Assembly (NCBI RefSeq): GCF_900205865.1 | Contig: NZ_LT906662.1 | Location: forward strand, 2,803,411 to 2,867,410 | DNA: 64,000 nucleotides | Direction: 5' to 3' | Source of the DNA: Thermoanaerobacterium sp. RBIITD | GTDB lineage: Bacteria; Bacillota; Thermoanaerobacteria; Thermoanaerobacterales; Thermoanaerobacteraceae | Shown: positions 1-9,684 of the stretch, piece after piece | Layout of the letters: each line of letters starts with the position of its first letter | Numbering within the stretch: the stretch's first letter is position 1 | Program-made: the position numbers and the translations under genes | The notes under the pieces: model-generated | What the model was told of the DNA's origin: nothing | Databases searched by the model: none | What the model saw: only the letters and a program-made list of their open reading frames with translations

Positions 1-1254
1 TTGTTTAGGAGATTTAGAGATATAAGAAATACTTTCATAAGATGCAGAGACAAACAAATTCTTGATGAAGTGGAATTATATGAGATAAAATGTTTTGTAA
101 AACTTTCCATAGAGCTTAAAGAACTTTGTGAAAAAAGTAATCTTCAGATTCAAGGAATAATTTTATATGATTTTTCAAATATATATGAATTACTAAATCC
201 GCTGCGTTCCAAAGAATCTTATTTTTATATATATGATGAATATTCATTAAAACTTAAGGAAATACGTCGCAAAAAAAAGGAATTCGATAATATAATTTTT
301 AAAGAAAAAGATATTGAAAAACAAAAGAAGTTATTTGAGAAAAGACAACAAATAATAAATGAAGAGAAAGCCGAAATACTAGAGATAAGAAAGGCTCTAT
401 CATTATATATTTCAAAATATGTAGATAAATTAATAGAGGAAACTTTATCTATAGGAAAAATGGATGTTGTCTTTGCAAAAGCAAAACTTGCATTAAATTA
501 TAATATGTGCTGTCCTAAGATATCAAGTGAAATAAAGATAAAAATGAATATGGGAATTAACCCCATGGTGAAAGCAGATGTAGAAAAAAGAGGTGGCAAA
601 TTTTCTCCTATATCAATTGAAGTTTCGAAGGGAACCTGTGTAATAACTGGAGCAAATATGGGAGGTAAAACTGTAGTTTTAAGTACGATAACTCTTAATT
701 ATATTATGGCATCCATGGGTTTTTATGTATTTGCTGAAGCTTTTGAATTTGGCTCGTTGGATTTTATATATTTTCTATGGGAAGATTATCAGTCATTAGA
801 AAATGGGCTTAGTACCTTTGGTGGGGAAGTATTTAAACTAAAAAAAATATTAGAGAAAATTAAAAATGAAAATGGACTTATAATTCTTGATGAATTTGCG
901 AGAGGAACTAATCCTATTGAGGGAAGCAACATTACAAAAGCGTTAATAAGCTATTTGAATAAGTTTGATTCAATATCTATATTGTCCACGCATTACGATG
1001 ATGTTTGTTCTTTTGCAAAACTTCATTACCAGGTAAGAGGACTTAAACATATTGATTTTAAATTATTAAAAAAAGCCACAAAACAAGAAGAATATCTCAA
1101 ATTAATAAATGATTATATGGATTATACTCTGGAAAAAGTAGACAAAAATACTCCGATTCCCAGAGATGCTATCAACATATGTTTGTTAATTGGTATTGAT
1201 GAAGAAATTATAAATATTGCTAAAACATTATATGATCAGGAGGTTGAAACATGA
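1..1254 (+). CDS. kamC: MutS-related ATPase of the lysine aminomutase operon (KamC-like), 5' partial
   Basis: This is the ATPase half of a MutS-like protein. The Walker A motif GANMGGKT is at residues 217-224 of the visible part, Walker B LIILDEF near 293-299, and a switch histidine in STHYDD near 329-334. The N-terminal part is helical and charged and there is no mismatch-binding domain. MutS-like KamB/KamC proteins of unknown function are encoded next to lysine aminomutase genes in lysine-fermenting clostridia; perhaps they help cofactor loading or reactivation (inference). The reading frame is open from base 1, so the TTG there need not be the start and the gene probably begins upstream. 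Its end overlaps the next gene by 4 bases (ATGA), so the two are translationally coupled. KamC rather than KamB is inferred from position directly before kamD. Confidence 0.75.
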   Translation: MFRRFRDIRNTFIRCRDKQILDEVELYEIKCFVKLSIELKELCEKSNLQIQGIILYDFSNIYELLNPLRSKESYFYIYDEYSLKLKEIRRKKKEFDNIIFKEKDIEKQKKLFEKRQQIINEEKAEILEIRKALSLYISKYVDKLIEETLSIGKMDVVFAKAKLALNYNMCCPKISSEIKIKMNMGINPMVKADVEKRGGKFSPISIEVSKGTCVITGANMGGKTVVLSTITLNYIMASMGFYVFAEAFEFGSLDFIYFLWEDYQSLENGLSTFGGEVFKLKKILEKIKNENGLIILDEFARGTNPIEGSNITKALISYLNKFDSISILSTHYDDVCSFAKLHYQVRGLKHIDFKLLKKATKQEEYLKLINDYMDYTLEKVDKNTPIPRDAINICLLIGIDEEIINIAKTLYDQEVET

Positions 1255-2804
1255 AACATAAACTCAATTTAGATTTTGAAATAGTTAAGAAAGCAAGAGA
1301 TTGTGCAAAAAATATATCTATGGATGTCCAAAAGTTTATTGATAAGCATACTACTGTCTCAGTTGAAAGAGCTATATGTAGATTAATGGGAATTGATGGC
1401 GTTGATGAAAATGGAGTACCTCTTCCTAATATAATAGTAGACAATGTTAATAAAGGCAATTATTTGTCAAAAGGTATAGCTTATTACCTAAGTAATGCAA
1501 TGCTTATGACGGGGCTTTCTCCTCAAGAAATAGCAAACGAGGTTTCAAAGGGTATGATGGATCTTACGGAATTTAAATCAAAGGATGAATATAAAACCAT
1601 GCAAAATTCTATTAATATAGCAAGAGAAAGCATAAAAAAAATAGAGAAAAATAAAGAAGAAAGGGAAAGATTAATTTCCATGTACAAAGATAAGAATGGG
1701 CCTTATCTTTATGTAATTGTTGCAACGGGAAATATATATGAGGACATAACTCAGGCAGTAGCAGCGGCGAAACAAGGGGCGGATATTATTGCAGTTATAA
1801 GATCTACTGGACAAAGCTTACTTGACTATGTACCTTATGGAGTGACAACTGAGGGCTATGGAGGTACTTATGCAACTCAGGAAAATTTTAGATTAATGAG
1901 GAAAGCTCTTGATAATGTAAGTCTTGAACTTAAAAGGTATATAAGGCTCTGTAATTATTGTTCTGGATTATGTATGCCTGAAATTGCTACAATTGGAGCT
2001 CTTGAGAGAGTTGATGTAATGCTAAATGATGCTCTCTATGGTATATTATTCAGGGATATAAATATGAAGAGAACATTGGTGGATCAGTATTTTTCAAGAG
2101 TTATAAATGGATTTGCTGGCGTTATTATAAATACTGGTGAAGACAATTACCTTACAACCGCTAATGCTTATGAAGAAGCACATACAGTTTTAGCATCTCA
2201 ATTTATTAATGAGCAATTTGCGCTTATAGCGGGGCTAAAAGAAGAACAAATCGGGCTTGGGCATGCTTTTGAAATGGATCCTGATATGGAAAATTCTTTT
2301 GTATATGAACTTGCCCAGGCCCAGATGGCAAGGGAAATATTTCCTGAAGCACCATTAAAATACATGCCACCTACAAAGTATATGACAGGAAATATTTTCA
2401 AAGGACATGTTCAAGATGCATTGTTTAATATGGTAACAATAATGACGGGTCAAAAAATTCATCTTTTAGGTATGATGACAGAGGCAATTCATACACCCTT
2501 TATGTCAGATAGAGCTCTTTCAATAGAAAATGCTTCTTATATATTTAATTCAATGAAATCACTTGGGGATGAAATAGAATTCAAAGAGAATGGAATAATT
2601 CAAAAACGAGCTTCACATGTCCTTGAAAAAGCATATGAACTTTTAAAAGAAATTGAAAGAGACGGACTTTTTACAACAATTGAAAAAGGAACTTTTGCAG
2701 GGATTAAAAGGTCAAGGGATGGAGGTAAGGGGCTTGAAGGCGTAATAGAAAAGGATGAAATGTACTTTAACCCATTTTTAAATCTAATGCTTAAGAGTTA
2801 TTAA
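1251..2804 (+). CDS. kamD: Lysine 5,6-aminomutase alpha subunit
   Basis: A 517-residue protein matching the alpha subunit of lysine 5,6-aminomutase, the adenosylcobalamin- and PLP-dependent enzyme that moves the terminal amino group of D-lysine or L-beta-lysine from C6 to C5 in lysine fermentation. The subunit forms the TIM barrel holding substrate and cofactor. Length and collinear sequence (for example the VATGNIYEDITQAVAAAKQGADII segment starting near residue 155, and the RLCNYCSGLCMPEIA region) are typical of the family. SD AGGAGG lies 6 bases before the ATG, inside the end of the upstream gene. kamE follows after 22 bases, so the two subunits are made together. No frameshift or missing block was seen. 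Confidence 0.9.
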   Translation: MKHKLNLDFEIVKKARDCAKNISMDVQKFIDKHTTVSVERAICRLMGIDGVDENGVPLPNIIVDNVNKGNYLSKGIAYYLSNAMLMTGLSPQEIANEVSKGMMDLTEFKSKDEYKTMQNSINIARESIKKIEKNKEERERLISMYKDKNGPYLYVIVATGNIYEDITQAVAAAKQGADIIAVIRSTGQSLLDYVPYGVTTEGYGGTYATQENFRLMRKALDNVSLELKRYIRLCNYCSGLCMPEIATIGALERVDVMLNDALYGILFRDINMKRTLVDQYFSRVINGFAGVIINTGEDNYLTTANAYEEAHTVLASQFINEQFALIAGLKEEQIGLGHAFEMDPDMENSFVYELAQAQMAREIFPEAPLKYMPPTKYMTGNIFKGHVQDALFNMVTIMTGQKIHLLGMMTEAIHTPFMSDRALSIENASYIFNSMKSLGDEIEFKENGIIQKRASHVLEKAYELLKEIERDGLFTTIEKGTFAGIKRSRDGGKGLEGVIEKDEMYFNPFLNLMLKSY

Positions 2805-2826
2805 ATATAAAAGAGGGGATATGCTA

Positions 2827-3612
2827 ATGAGTAGTTTGTATTCCATAGAGAAAAAAGATTTTGATAAAACATTTGATATTAAAAAAGTAAAACCATTCGG
2901 TGATACAATGAATGATGGCAAAGTTCAGATAAGTTTTACACTTCCGTTAGAGGATAACGAAAAATCTTTGGCAGCCGCAAAGATACTTTCAGAAATGATG
3001 GGAGTTAATAATCCTGACGTAGTATTTCATAAAAAGCTTGATAAGGACTTTACTTTTTATATTATTTATGGAAGTCTAAAATATTCGGTAGATTATAGTA
3101 ACATACATGTAGAGCCTATAAATCAAGTTGTAATGACAATGGATGAAGTTGATGAGTATATAAGAAAAAATATCAAAAGAAAAATTGTAGTAGTAGGTGC
3201 AAGTACGGGTACAGATGCTCATACGGTTGGTATAGATGCAATAATGAATATGAAAGGATATGCTGGACATTATGGGCTTGAAAGATATAAAATGATAGAT
3301 GCATATAACCTTGGCAGTCAAGTGGAAAATGAAGAGTTTGTTAGGAAGGCCATTGAGCTTAAAGCCGATGTACTTTTGGTTTCACAGACAATAACACAGA
3401 AAAATATTCATATTAAAAATCTTACAAATCTTGTAGAAATACTTGAGGCTGATGGAATTAGGGATAAAATAATACTGATTTGTGGTGGTCCAAGAATAAA
3501 CAATGAACTTGCAAAGGAGCTTGGCTATGATGCGGGGTTCGGACCTGGAACATTTGCAGAAGATGTTGCTACTTTTGCAGTGATTGAAATGAGTAAAAGA
3601 AAAATATTATAA
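2827..3612 (+). CDS. kamE: Lysine 5,6-aminomutase beta subunit (B12- and PLP-binding)
   Basis: The B12-binding subunit of lysine 5,6-aminomutase. The base-off cobalamin motif DxHxxG appears as DAHTVG, and eleven residues after its histidine comes the lysine of NMKGYAG. That spacing equals His133/Lys144 of the characterised clostridial KamE, where the lysine forms the PLP aldimine, so both cofactor sites look intact. A Rossmann-like B12 domain follows (LICGGPRINNELAKELG near the C-terminus). An ATG at 2821 is also in frame, but SD AGAGGGG is only 2 bases from it and 8 bases from the ATG at 2827, which I prefer (261 aa). It completes the kamC-kamD-kamE unit; no obvious intrinsic terminator separates it from the next gene. 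Confidence 0.9.
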   Translation: MSSLYSIEKKDFDKTFDIKKVKPFGDTMNDGKVQISFTLPLEDNEKSLAAAKILSEMMGVNNPDVVFHKKLDKDFTFYIIYGSLKYSVDYSNIHVEPINQVVMTMDEVDEYIRKNIKRKIVVVGASTGTDAHTVGIDAIMNMKGYAGHYGLERYKMIDAYNLGSQVENEEFVRKAIELKADVLLVSQTITQKNIHIKNLTNLVEILEADGIRDKIILICGGPRINNELAKELGYDAGFGPGTFAEDVATFAVIEMSKRKIL

Positions 3613-3666
3613 CTTATTCAGATTTTTGCATGTGTTTTAAAACTATAATAAACGGGAGGGATATTA

Positions 3667-4569
3667 ATGACCGAAAAGACTATAAAATCAAACATTATGC
3701 TATTAGCAGCAGCAGCTATCTGGGGATTTGCTTTTGTAGCACAAAGAGTTGGAATGCAATATTTAGGACCATTTACATTTAATTTTGTAAGGTTTATGCT
3801 TGGAGGTTTTTCATTAATTCCGTTAATCATTATAAATAACAGAAAACAGAGTTTAAAAATAGAGGGTAATAATAAGAAAAATATGTTAGTAGTGGGTTTA
3901 CTTCTCGGAACAGTTCTTTTTTTAGCTTCTTCATTTCAGCAGATAGGAATTATAGGGACTTCAGTTGGAAAGGCAGCATTTATAACAGGTTTATATGTTA
4001 TAATAGTACCATTCTTAAGTGTGTTTTTGAATCAAAAGCTATCTATAAATGCCTGGTTGGGGGCTATTTCTTCTATTGTTGGTTTGTATTTCATTAGTAT
4101 AACAGATCGATTTTACATATCAACTTATGATTTATTAGAATTTGGAGGTGCTTTGTTTTATGCATTACATATTCTTTTAATTGATTATTTTTCTAACAAA
4201 ATAGATGCGATAAAATTGGCTTTTTATCAATACTTGACATGCTCAATTTTAAGTTTTTTTGTTTCAGTATTTACCGAAAAAATAATTATTTATGTAATAT
4301 TTCAGGCTATAATTCCTATTTTATATGCTGGTATATGTTCGGTTGGTATTGCATACACACTACAAATTGTTGGTCAAAAAAATGCAAAACCATTTTATGC
4401 AGCGATTATTCTAAGCATGGAATCAGTATTTGCAACAATAGGTGGATTCTTAATTTTAAATGAAAATTTGACAATAAAAAATATATTAGGATGTTTACTT
4501 ATGTTTCTTGGAATGTTTTTGTCACAGTTAAAGAACGATGTACAAAAAGAAAGTGCAGCGATATCATAA
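3667..4569 (+). CDS. EamA/DMT-family transporter
   Basis: A 300-residue inner-membrane protein of the drug/metabolite transporter superfamily. It has about ten hydrophobic segments arranged as two EamA halves. The N-terminal AAAAIWGFAFVAQR and the second-half ILSMESVFATIGGFLILNE are signature-like positions of the family. Such proteins export amino acids or other small metabolites. Its place 54 bases after kamE suggests, as inference only, a link to lysine or a breakdown product. SD GGGAGGG precedes the ATG by 7 bases. Substrate cannot be read from sequence. Confidence 0.85.
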   Translation: MTEKTIKSNIMLLAAAAIWGFAFVAQRVGMQYLGPFTFNFVRFMLGGFSLIPLIIINNRKQSLKIEGNNKKNMLVVGLLLGTVLFLASSFQQIGIIGTSVGKAAFITGLYVIIVPFLSVFLNQKLSINAWLGAISSIVGLYFISITDRFYISTYDLLEFGGALFYALHILLIDYFSNKIDAIKLAFYQYLTCSILSFFVSVFTEKIIIYVIFQAIIPILYAGICSVGIAYTLQIVGQKNAKPFYAAIILSMESVFATIGGFLILNENLTIKNILGCLLMFLGMFLSQLKNDVQKESAAIS

Positions 4570-4634
4570 GTGATAATATTTGACAAGTATTAGAATATTT
4601 TTATATAAAATACTATAATAAGGATTGATATCTT

Positions 4635-5024
4635 TTGTATTATGTACCAATTCTACTTACTATTATTGCGAACATCTTTTATCATGTTTTTCAAAAACTA
4701 ATACCAGATAATTCAAATCCAATTTCATCACTAATTTTAACATATAGTACTGCATTAATAGGCTCTTTAATAATATTTATTTATTATCATAAAAATGCTA
4801 GTTTTATTAACTCATTTAAAGGATTGTATTGGACAAGTTGTGCACTAGGATTATCTATAATTTTATTAGAATTAGTATTTTTTCTTGCTTATAGGGTTGG
4901 ATGGGATGTAAGTTTAGGTGCAATAGTTTCAAATGTTTCTGCTACATTATTATTAATTCCTATAGTATCATTTTTTTAAAGAAAATATTTCAATAACAAA
5001 TAATATTAATTAACTATAAATGAG
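4635..5024 (+). pseudogene. Broken small DMT-type (EamA-like) membrane protein
   Basis: A TTG-start frame gives 114 residues with about three membrane segments and stops in a run of seven T at 4972-4978. If one T is removed, reading continues as FFKENISITNNIN before a second stop. FKExxSxxxxxG is the usual start of the last helix in short EamA-like proteins of about 140 residues, so the gene has lost its final transmembrane helix. I see a frameshift followed by erosion. It may have been a partner or half-size homologue of the transporter upstream. Confidence 0.55.
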
Positions 5025-5397
5025 AAAATACACTTACATAAATTACTATAATAGATTTTTAAATAATAAATTTGCCTAAAAGTAGAGACAAATGCCCATT
5101 TTTGTGTTATTAATATATTGTTACCCTATAACAATATTAACAACAGGAGTGGAGCAGATATCTCATATAAAAAGAATAATTGATAATTCAACAATAATCC
5201 AGTACTTATTGAAACTAAATTTTACACTATAATTTACTAAACCTGTTTTTTAACAAATTGTTGAATTTATACTCGCTGTTACTCAAAAGGGTTATAGTGG
5301 TACCGTTACTAATATTTATTAATTTAAGCTTTACACATTGCCATAGAAAGACATTTGGCAAATTTTTAAGTTAGGGAGTTTGGAATATTAATTACGC
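4980..5397. other. Gene-free AT-rich stretch
   Basis: About 420 bases with no frame that carries a recognisable protein or structured RNA. It has many stops in all frames. It sits between two damaged genes and looks like eroded coding DNA, but I cannot name a source. Confidence 0.5.
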
Positions 5398-5952
5398 ATG
5401 GAAAACTATAAGGAGAAAAGTTATATGTATCGTATTCCGGTTATCTCAAACCCGTATTTGCGATTTTTGAACAGTTTCTGTTTTGTCAAATTATACAAAT
5501 TTTTGCATCATGGAAGGATATGTCCCTACAAATATAAATATTATAAGTTATTTACGGATATATCTTTATTGGAAAAATATCTTAATAAATTTGCGATAGA
5601 TAGAATGTATTTAAAAGATAAACATGAATTACAAATTATAAAAAATAAGTATGATAATGAGCAAGATAAAGTAGTATCTTCATTATTGTGGGAAGGTATT
5701 ATGGGGGGAAATTTAGATGAATTGGTAAACCTAAAAATAGAAGATATTAATTTTTATTATAATACAATTTATGTTTCTGGTTATCATAAAAGAATAATAG
5801 AAACCATTACGTCTATTTATAATGCCATAAAAGAGATATTTTATATACGTAAAAGTCAGGTTGGTACTGAATCAAAGATGCTTCCACTTATTACCCCATT
5901 TAAAATAATATCAAAAAAATCAAATTATATTACTATTATCTATTATATATAG
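5398..5952 (+). CDS. Integrase-like (tyrosine-recombinase fold) ORF, probably truncated
   Basis: A 184-residue ORF. The central stretch LLWEGIMGGNLDELVNLKIEDI resembles the first catalytic-domain helix of tyrosine recombinases (LxxxTGxRxxELxxLxxxDI), but the catalytic arginine position is not conserved. It therefore resembles the integrase-fold repressors of Firmicute phages more than an active enzyme. The catalytic C-terminal half (HxxR...Y) is absent; the last 30 residues run into degraded IS3 sequence that begins at 5952 in another frame. An internal ATG at 5425 has a better SD (AAGGAGAAA) than the ATG at 5398. Likely a remnant; function unknown. Confidence 0.35.
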   Translation: MENYKEKSYMYRIPVISNPYLRFLNSFCFVKLYKFLHHGRICPYKYKYYKLFTDISLLEKYLNKFAIDRMYLKDKHELQIIKNKYDNEQDKVVSSLLWEGIMGGNLDELVNLKIEDINFYYNTIYVSGYHKRIIETITSIYNAIKEIFYIRKSQVGTESKMLPLITPFKIISKKSNYITIIYYI

Positions 5953-6190
5953 AGCATCCAAATCAAGTCTGGTCTATAGATATTACATACTGCCCGATGA
6001 GATATGATTTACGTATATGGTAGCCATTATAGATTGGTATTCATGCTATATTATTGATTTTTCATTATCAAATACGCTTGGAAAAGCTTTTGTTCTAGAT
6101 ACAACAAAAAGAGCTATTAATAAATATGGAATTCCAGAGATTATTAATAGTGATCAAGGTTTACAATTTACGAGTGAAGATTATATATAA
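5952..6190 (+). pseudogene. IS3-family transposase core fragment
   Basis: Reading frame 3 from 5952 gives HPNQVWSIDITYC up to a TAG near 6021, then frame 2 continues IDWYSCYIIDFSLSNTL ... KYGIPEIINSDQGLQFTSEDYI to TAA at 6188. This matches the DDE core of the better-preserved IS3 copy at 14.6-15.2 kb (HPNQVWSIDITYC, VPEIMNSDQGSQFTCEDYI), covering the first two catalytic aspartates. The part with the catalytic glutamate is gone. One frameshift and several changes mark it as an old insertion relic. Confidence 0.75.
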
Positions 6191-6426
6191 ATGTTAAAAT
6201 AAAATTTTGTATTGACATTCGCAAAGGTATTTAAAATTCTTTGTAGAAATAATTTATAAAAGGATTTTGCTTATGATGTATAATAGAACTATATGAGAAG
6301 GTAGAAGATGGCGCAAGAGGTGCAGCCATAGCAGCATTTAACATAAACCCTATACAAAAGTATAGTGGAAATTTAAAAAAATTTATAGTAATATTAAAAA
6401 TTAAGAGAAAATGATAATGGAGGTTC
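6191..6426. other. Spacer with an unidentified C-terminal coding remnant
   Basis: Frame reading across 6305-6412 gives VEDGARGAAIAAFNINP... ending at a TGA, with no start or upstream body. It looks like the tail of a lost gene that I cannot identify. The SD for the ABC gene (ATGGAGG) closes the stretch. Confidence 0.3.
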
Positions 6427-7143
6427 ATGATGAAAAGTGTTTTATCTCTTAAAAATGTAAAAAAATATTATGGCAAAGTTAAGGCTGTAGACGGTATATC
6501 CTTTGAAATATACCCCGGAGAAGTTGTAGGGTTGATAGGTCCAAATGGCGCCGGCAAAAGTACAACATTAAAGACTATAATGGGGCTTTTGAGAAAAACC
6601 GAGGGAGATATAAATGTTTGTGGATATGACAATAGAGACCCGCAGGCTAAAAGAAAACTTGCATACATACCTGAAACGCCAGACATATATCCTTTGCTTA
6701 CGGTGTGGGAACACCTTAAATTTATAGGGCTTGCATATAATATTGATAATTGGGAAAATGATGCATTGAAGTATCTTGAGGCATATGACCTTCTTGATAA
6801 AAAGGATGAACTAGGCGGCAGTTTATCAAAAGGGATGAGGCAAAAGGTTATGGTTATATGCGGTCTTTTACATAGGCCGGAAGTCATGTTGTTTGACGAA
6901 CCTTTTGTAGGACTTGACCCTAAAGCTATAAGAGAACTTAAGGATACTATTGTTGAACTAAAAAAAGAAGGAAAGGCTGTCCTTTTAAGTACACATATGT
7001 TAGATTCTGTACAAAATCTTGGCGATAGAGTGCTTATTTTAAAAACGGGAAAGCTTATCTACGAAGGTATTCTTGATGAATTGATGGAAAAAGCCGGCCC
7101 TGGCGGTACACTTGAAGATGTGTTTTTGGAGGTTACAAAATGA
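6427..7143 (+). CDS. ABC transporter ATP-binding protein
   Basis: A 238-residue ATPase with Walker A GPNGAGKST near residue 39, signature LSKGMRQKV near 135, Walker B VMLFDEP near 154 and the H-loop STHML near 188. It is of the short exporter (EcsA/CcmA-like) type and would energise the membrane protein encoded next, with which it overlaps by 4 bases. The gene appears intact. Two ATGs, at 6427 and 6430, are possible starts; SD TGGAGG lies just before. Substrate is unknown; EcsAB-like exporters act in peptide or stress-related export. Confidence 0.9.
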   Translation: MMKSVLSLKNVKKYYGKVKAVDGISFEIYPGEVVGLIGPNGAGKSTTLKTIMGLLRKTEGDINVCGYDNRDPQAKRKLAYIPETPDIYPLLTVWEHLKFIGLAYNIDNWENDALKYLEAYDLLDKKDELGGSLSKGMRQKVMVICGLLHRPEVMLFDEPFVGLDPKAIRELKDTIVELKKEGKAVLLSTHMLDSVQNLGDRVLILKTGKLIYEGILDELMEKAGPGGTLEDVFLEVTK

Positions 7144-8737
7144 GTGATATAAAAGCATTGCTTGTACTTGATATGTTAAAATTAAAAAACTTTATAAAAG
7201 ATATAATAAAAAAGCCTACAAAAATTTTTATATATTTACTGCAGTTTGTGTGGTTTTTCTTTATACTGATACCTGTTTTTACAAACAGAGGTAAAACATT
7301 TAGTGAAATAAACTCAATAAAATTTTCGTATCTTAATGGTGGTATAATCGCTTTTATGCTTTTGACTGTGCTTTTAACATTATATAGTTCATTAAAGCAA
7401 CCGGGTATCATTTTGGGAGAAGGTGACATTGCATTACTTTTGTCATCACCTATAAAAGAGAGGGGCATATTTTTTTGGTATATAATAAGAGCAAGCTTTA
7501 AGAATTTATTCTATGCGCTTTTATTTAGTCTTTTTATTCCCTTTTTAAGTGTTTCTATGGAAGTCAATAAACATTCAAATAATTTGATTTTTGGATATAT
7601 AGGAATATTTACATATTATCTTACATTAACACCGATAGGCTTTTTGGCATACTCAATTTCAATGAAGTTTAATGCAAAGGAAAAGATAAAATATTTTTTA
7701 AATGGGTTAGTTGCTGTAATTGCTGGATTTGGCATGTACTTTATGTATAAAGAGAAATCGATATTTGGTTTATTTAATTATTTAATTTAAATACATGGAA
7801 TTATGTTCCGATTATAGGACCTTCGAAGCAGTTAATACTCTCTTATTTTACTGGAGTTACCCAATATAATATTGAATTTATAGTTATACAAATAGTTGCA
7901 ATAGCTGTTATTACTTTAATTTCGGTGTTTTTTGCAACAGATTATTATGAAGAAGTGATATTCTATACAGAGAAGTTTATATCGATCAAAAATAAGACTA
8001 AAAGAGGAAATTATCAAGCGGATTATACAGAAAAGCAGCTTGTAAAGAAAAAGAAAAAAGTTGACGTGAATTTTGCACCAAAAGGCCCATGGGCTTATGT
8101 ATGGCTTAAGATGATTGAAAATAAGAGAGAAATGGGATCTATTTACTTTAATTATTATAATCTTGCAATTTTAGTTATATCAATTGCTTTTGGATATTTC
8201 CTTCCCAAAAATGAACCTACGATAATATTTGCATTAGCTTTTATTCATGCATACATTGGCTGGCTGACAAGTTTTATATCTGCTATAAGTGGAGAATTAA
8301 ATAAAATGTACATTTACATAATTCCGGGAGAGGGAATAGAGAAATTGATAGCTGTAAATGCTGTACCAATATTAAAGTCATTTATAACAGCATTGCTTCT
8401 TATAGCACCTGCTTCAATACTTATAAAATGTGGTATATTAAATGCTTTAACAGCAATACTCTTTATATTAGGTTTTACAACTTTAGCTAATTTTTCGAGT
8501 TCGTTTTTAAATACGCTTTTACCTTCAAAAGCTGATTTAAAAGCGGTATTGTCGCTTTTCAAATTATTTGCTTTTGTTATTGTTCTTGTACCTGTAGGTG
8601 CTATATCTGTTCCATTAGGCATTGTAACTAAGAGTATGACGATAGGAGTTTTATCAGCAGATATTGCAATGCTTTTGATGTCGGGAGTATTCCTGCTATT
8701 TGCTAATTTTGCGTTTGAACGTTTGGAGCTAAAGTGA
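7140..8737 (+). pseudogene. ABC exporter permease, interrupted by one frameshift
   Basis: The membrane partner of the upstream ATPase is split into two frames. The first part (7140-7790, 216 aa) holds about five membrane segments and stops at TAA 7788. Frame 2 continues without a break from about 7784 as LNTWNYVPIIGPSKQL and on through 7925-8737 with another five or six segments. Joined, they give about 532 residues, the usual size for the large two-domain ABC exporter permeases next to EcsA-like ATPases. A single 1-base indel in the AT-rich stretch near 7780-7790 explains it. It is either a recent pseudogene or a sequencing error; both halves otherwise look well preserved. Confidence 0.75.
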
Positions 8738-8940
8738 TGACTATAATAATTATGAGAGTTTTAACAAATAATCTTAATTGGTATATCCAATTTCCAGAGA
8801 CCAAGATCTGAAATAATTTGTGACGCTTGCAAAACTTGAACAAAGTGAAAAAGGAACAAAGACGATAGAAGCCAGAAACGGTACAAGCAGAATTAAGATT
8901 GTGGGCAACGGGTCGACAATTTTTGAAACAAGAATAATAA
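8738..8940 (+). other. Gene-free stretch with a C-terminal coding remnant
   Basis: A frame ending in TAA near 8951 reads LAKLEQSEKGTKTIEARNG then TSRIKIVGNGSTIFETRI before the stop. It has no start and no recognisable body, so it looks like the tail of a deleted gene. Nothing else is seen here. Confidence 0.35.
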
Positions 8941-8949
8941 ACTATAACT

Positions 8950-8990
8950 AAACAAAAAGCACTGTATAGATTGTACAGTAGCTTATTTTT
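8950..8990 (+). terminator. Intrinsic terminator, copy 1 of a repeated element
   Basis: Stem AAGC-ACTGTA pairs with TACAGT-(A)-GCTT around a 7-base loop, followed by ATTTTTTT. A homologous element lies at 19920-19965, where ACTGTA/TACAGT is replaced by ACTGTG/CACAGT, a compensatory change that keeps the stem. Confidence 0.75.
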
Positions 8991-9114
8991 TTACAAATAA
9001 AAGACTTTGTAAATAATACTAATTTTTTCAAATACATAGAAGGAATATGAAATATTTTGTAGAAATAATAAATTGTATTGTGACGTGTCTAAGTATTTAA
9101 TGAGGTGAGTTTTT

Positions 9115-9684
9115 GTGGAAGAATTACAAATGTATAATGAAATGCTTTCTTCATATAAAAGATGTATGGAGATAGGCCTTATAAGCTCAATACCGTGTCC
9201 TGTTATAACTTTAAAAGAAGAAGATTTACAAATCAGATTAAATAAAAACATAGGACTTATCAATGTATTTCATAATTGTGTTGATAATTTTTTAAATCAG
9301 ACTAAAGGAGAATACATATTTTTATTAACTGATGACGATGGTTATCTTTTAAATATAAGATGTAATAAGAAAACACACAGTTGCATAGATAAATCAGGTT
9401 TTAGAATAGGTATGTCTTTTAAAGAAGAAGCCGTAGGGACAAATGCCATATCAATGGCGATGCAATTAAAAAGATTAGTATATTTAGAACCTCAGCAACA
9501 TTACTGTGACATTTTGAAAAAGTGGTATTGTATTGCAGCGCCTATCATTATAGATGAAAAGATAATAGGATATCTTGATGTATCGACGATAGAATATGGC
9601 ATGGTGAATGAAATGACTATAGTTTTAGAATTGCTTGCAGATAAAATTGCCGATGAATATAAAACCAATATAAAAGAGCAATAA
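9115..9684 (+). CDS. GAF-domain sensor regulator, copy A
   Basis: A 189-residue GAF-domain protein, starting at GTG 9115 behind SD GAGGTGA. SFKEEAVGTNAISMAMQ and the DILKKWYCIAAPIIID-(E)KIIGYLD stretch resemble the sensory N-terminus of AcoR-type activators, which detect small molecules or redox state. It ends at TAA 9682, but the same frame runs on without a further stop into a LuxR-type helix-turn-helix (to 9900). GAF plus HTH would be one 261-residue regulator if the stop were read through. A second, broken copy lies at 15569-18891 and carries the same TAA. Ligand unknown. It sits directly upstream of an inverted repeat and promoter that lead into the peptide locus, so it probably controls that locus. 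Confidence 0.75.
   Translation: MEELQMYNEMLSSYKRCMEIGLISSIPCPVITLKEEDLQIRLNKNIGLINVFHNCVDNFLNQTKGEYIFLLTDDDGYLLNIRCNKKTHSCIDKSGFRIGMSFKEEAVGTNAISMAMQLKRLVYLEPQQHYCDILKKWYCIAAPIIIDEKIIGYLDVSTIEYGMVNEMTIVLELLADKIADEYKTNIKEQ

Noticed and set aside
5398..5952. Functional tyrosine integrase
   Set aside because: The catalytic arginine position and the whole HxxR...Y half are missing and the ORF ends in IS debris.
9682..9684. TAA between GAF and HTH as a sequencing error
   Set aside because: The same stop is present in the second copy 9 kb away, so an error in both is unlikely.
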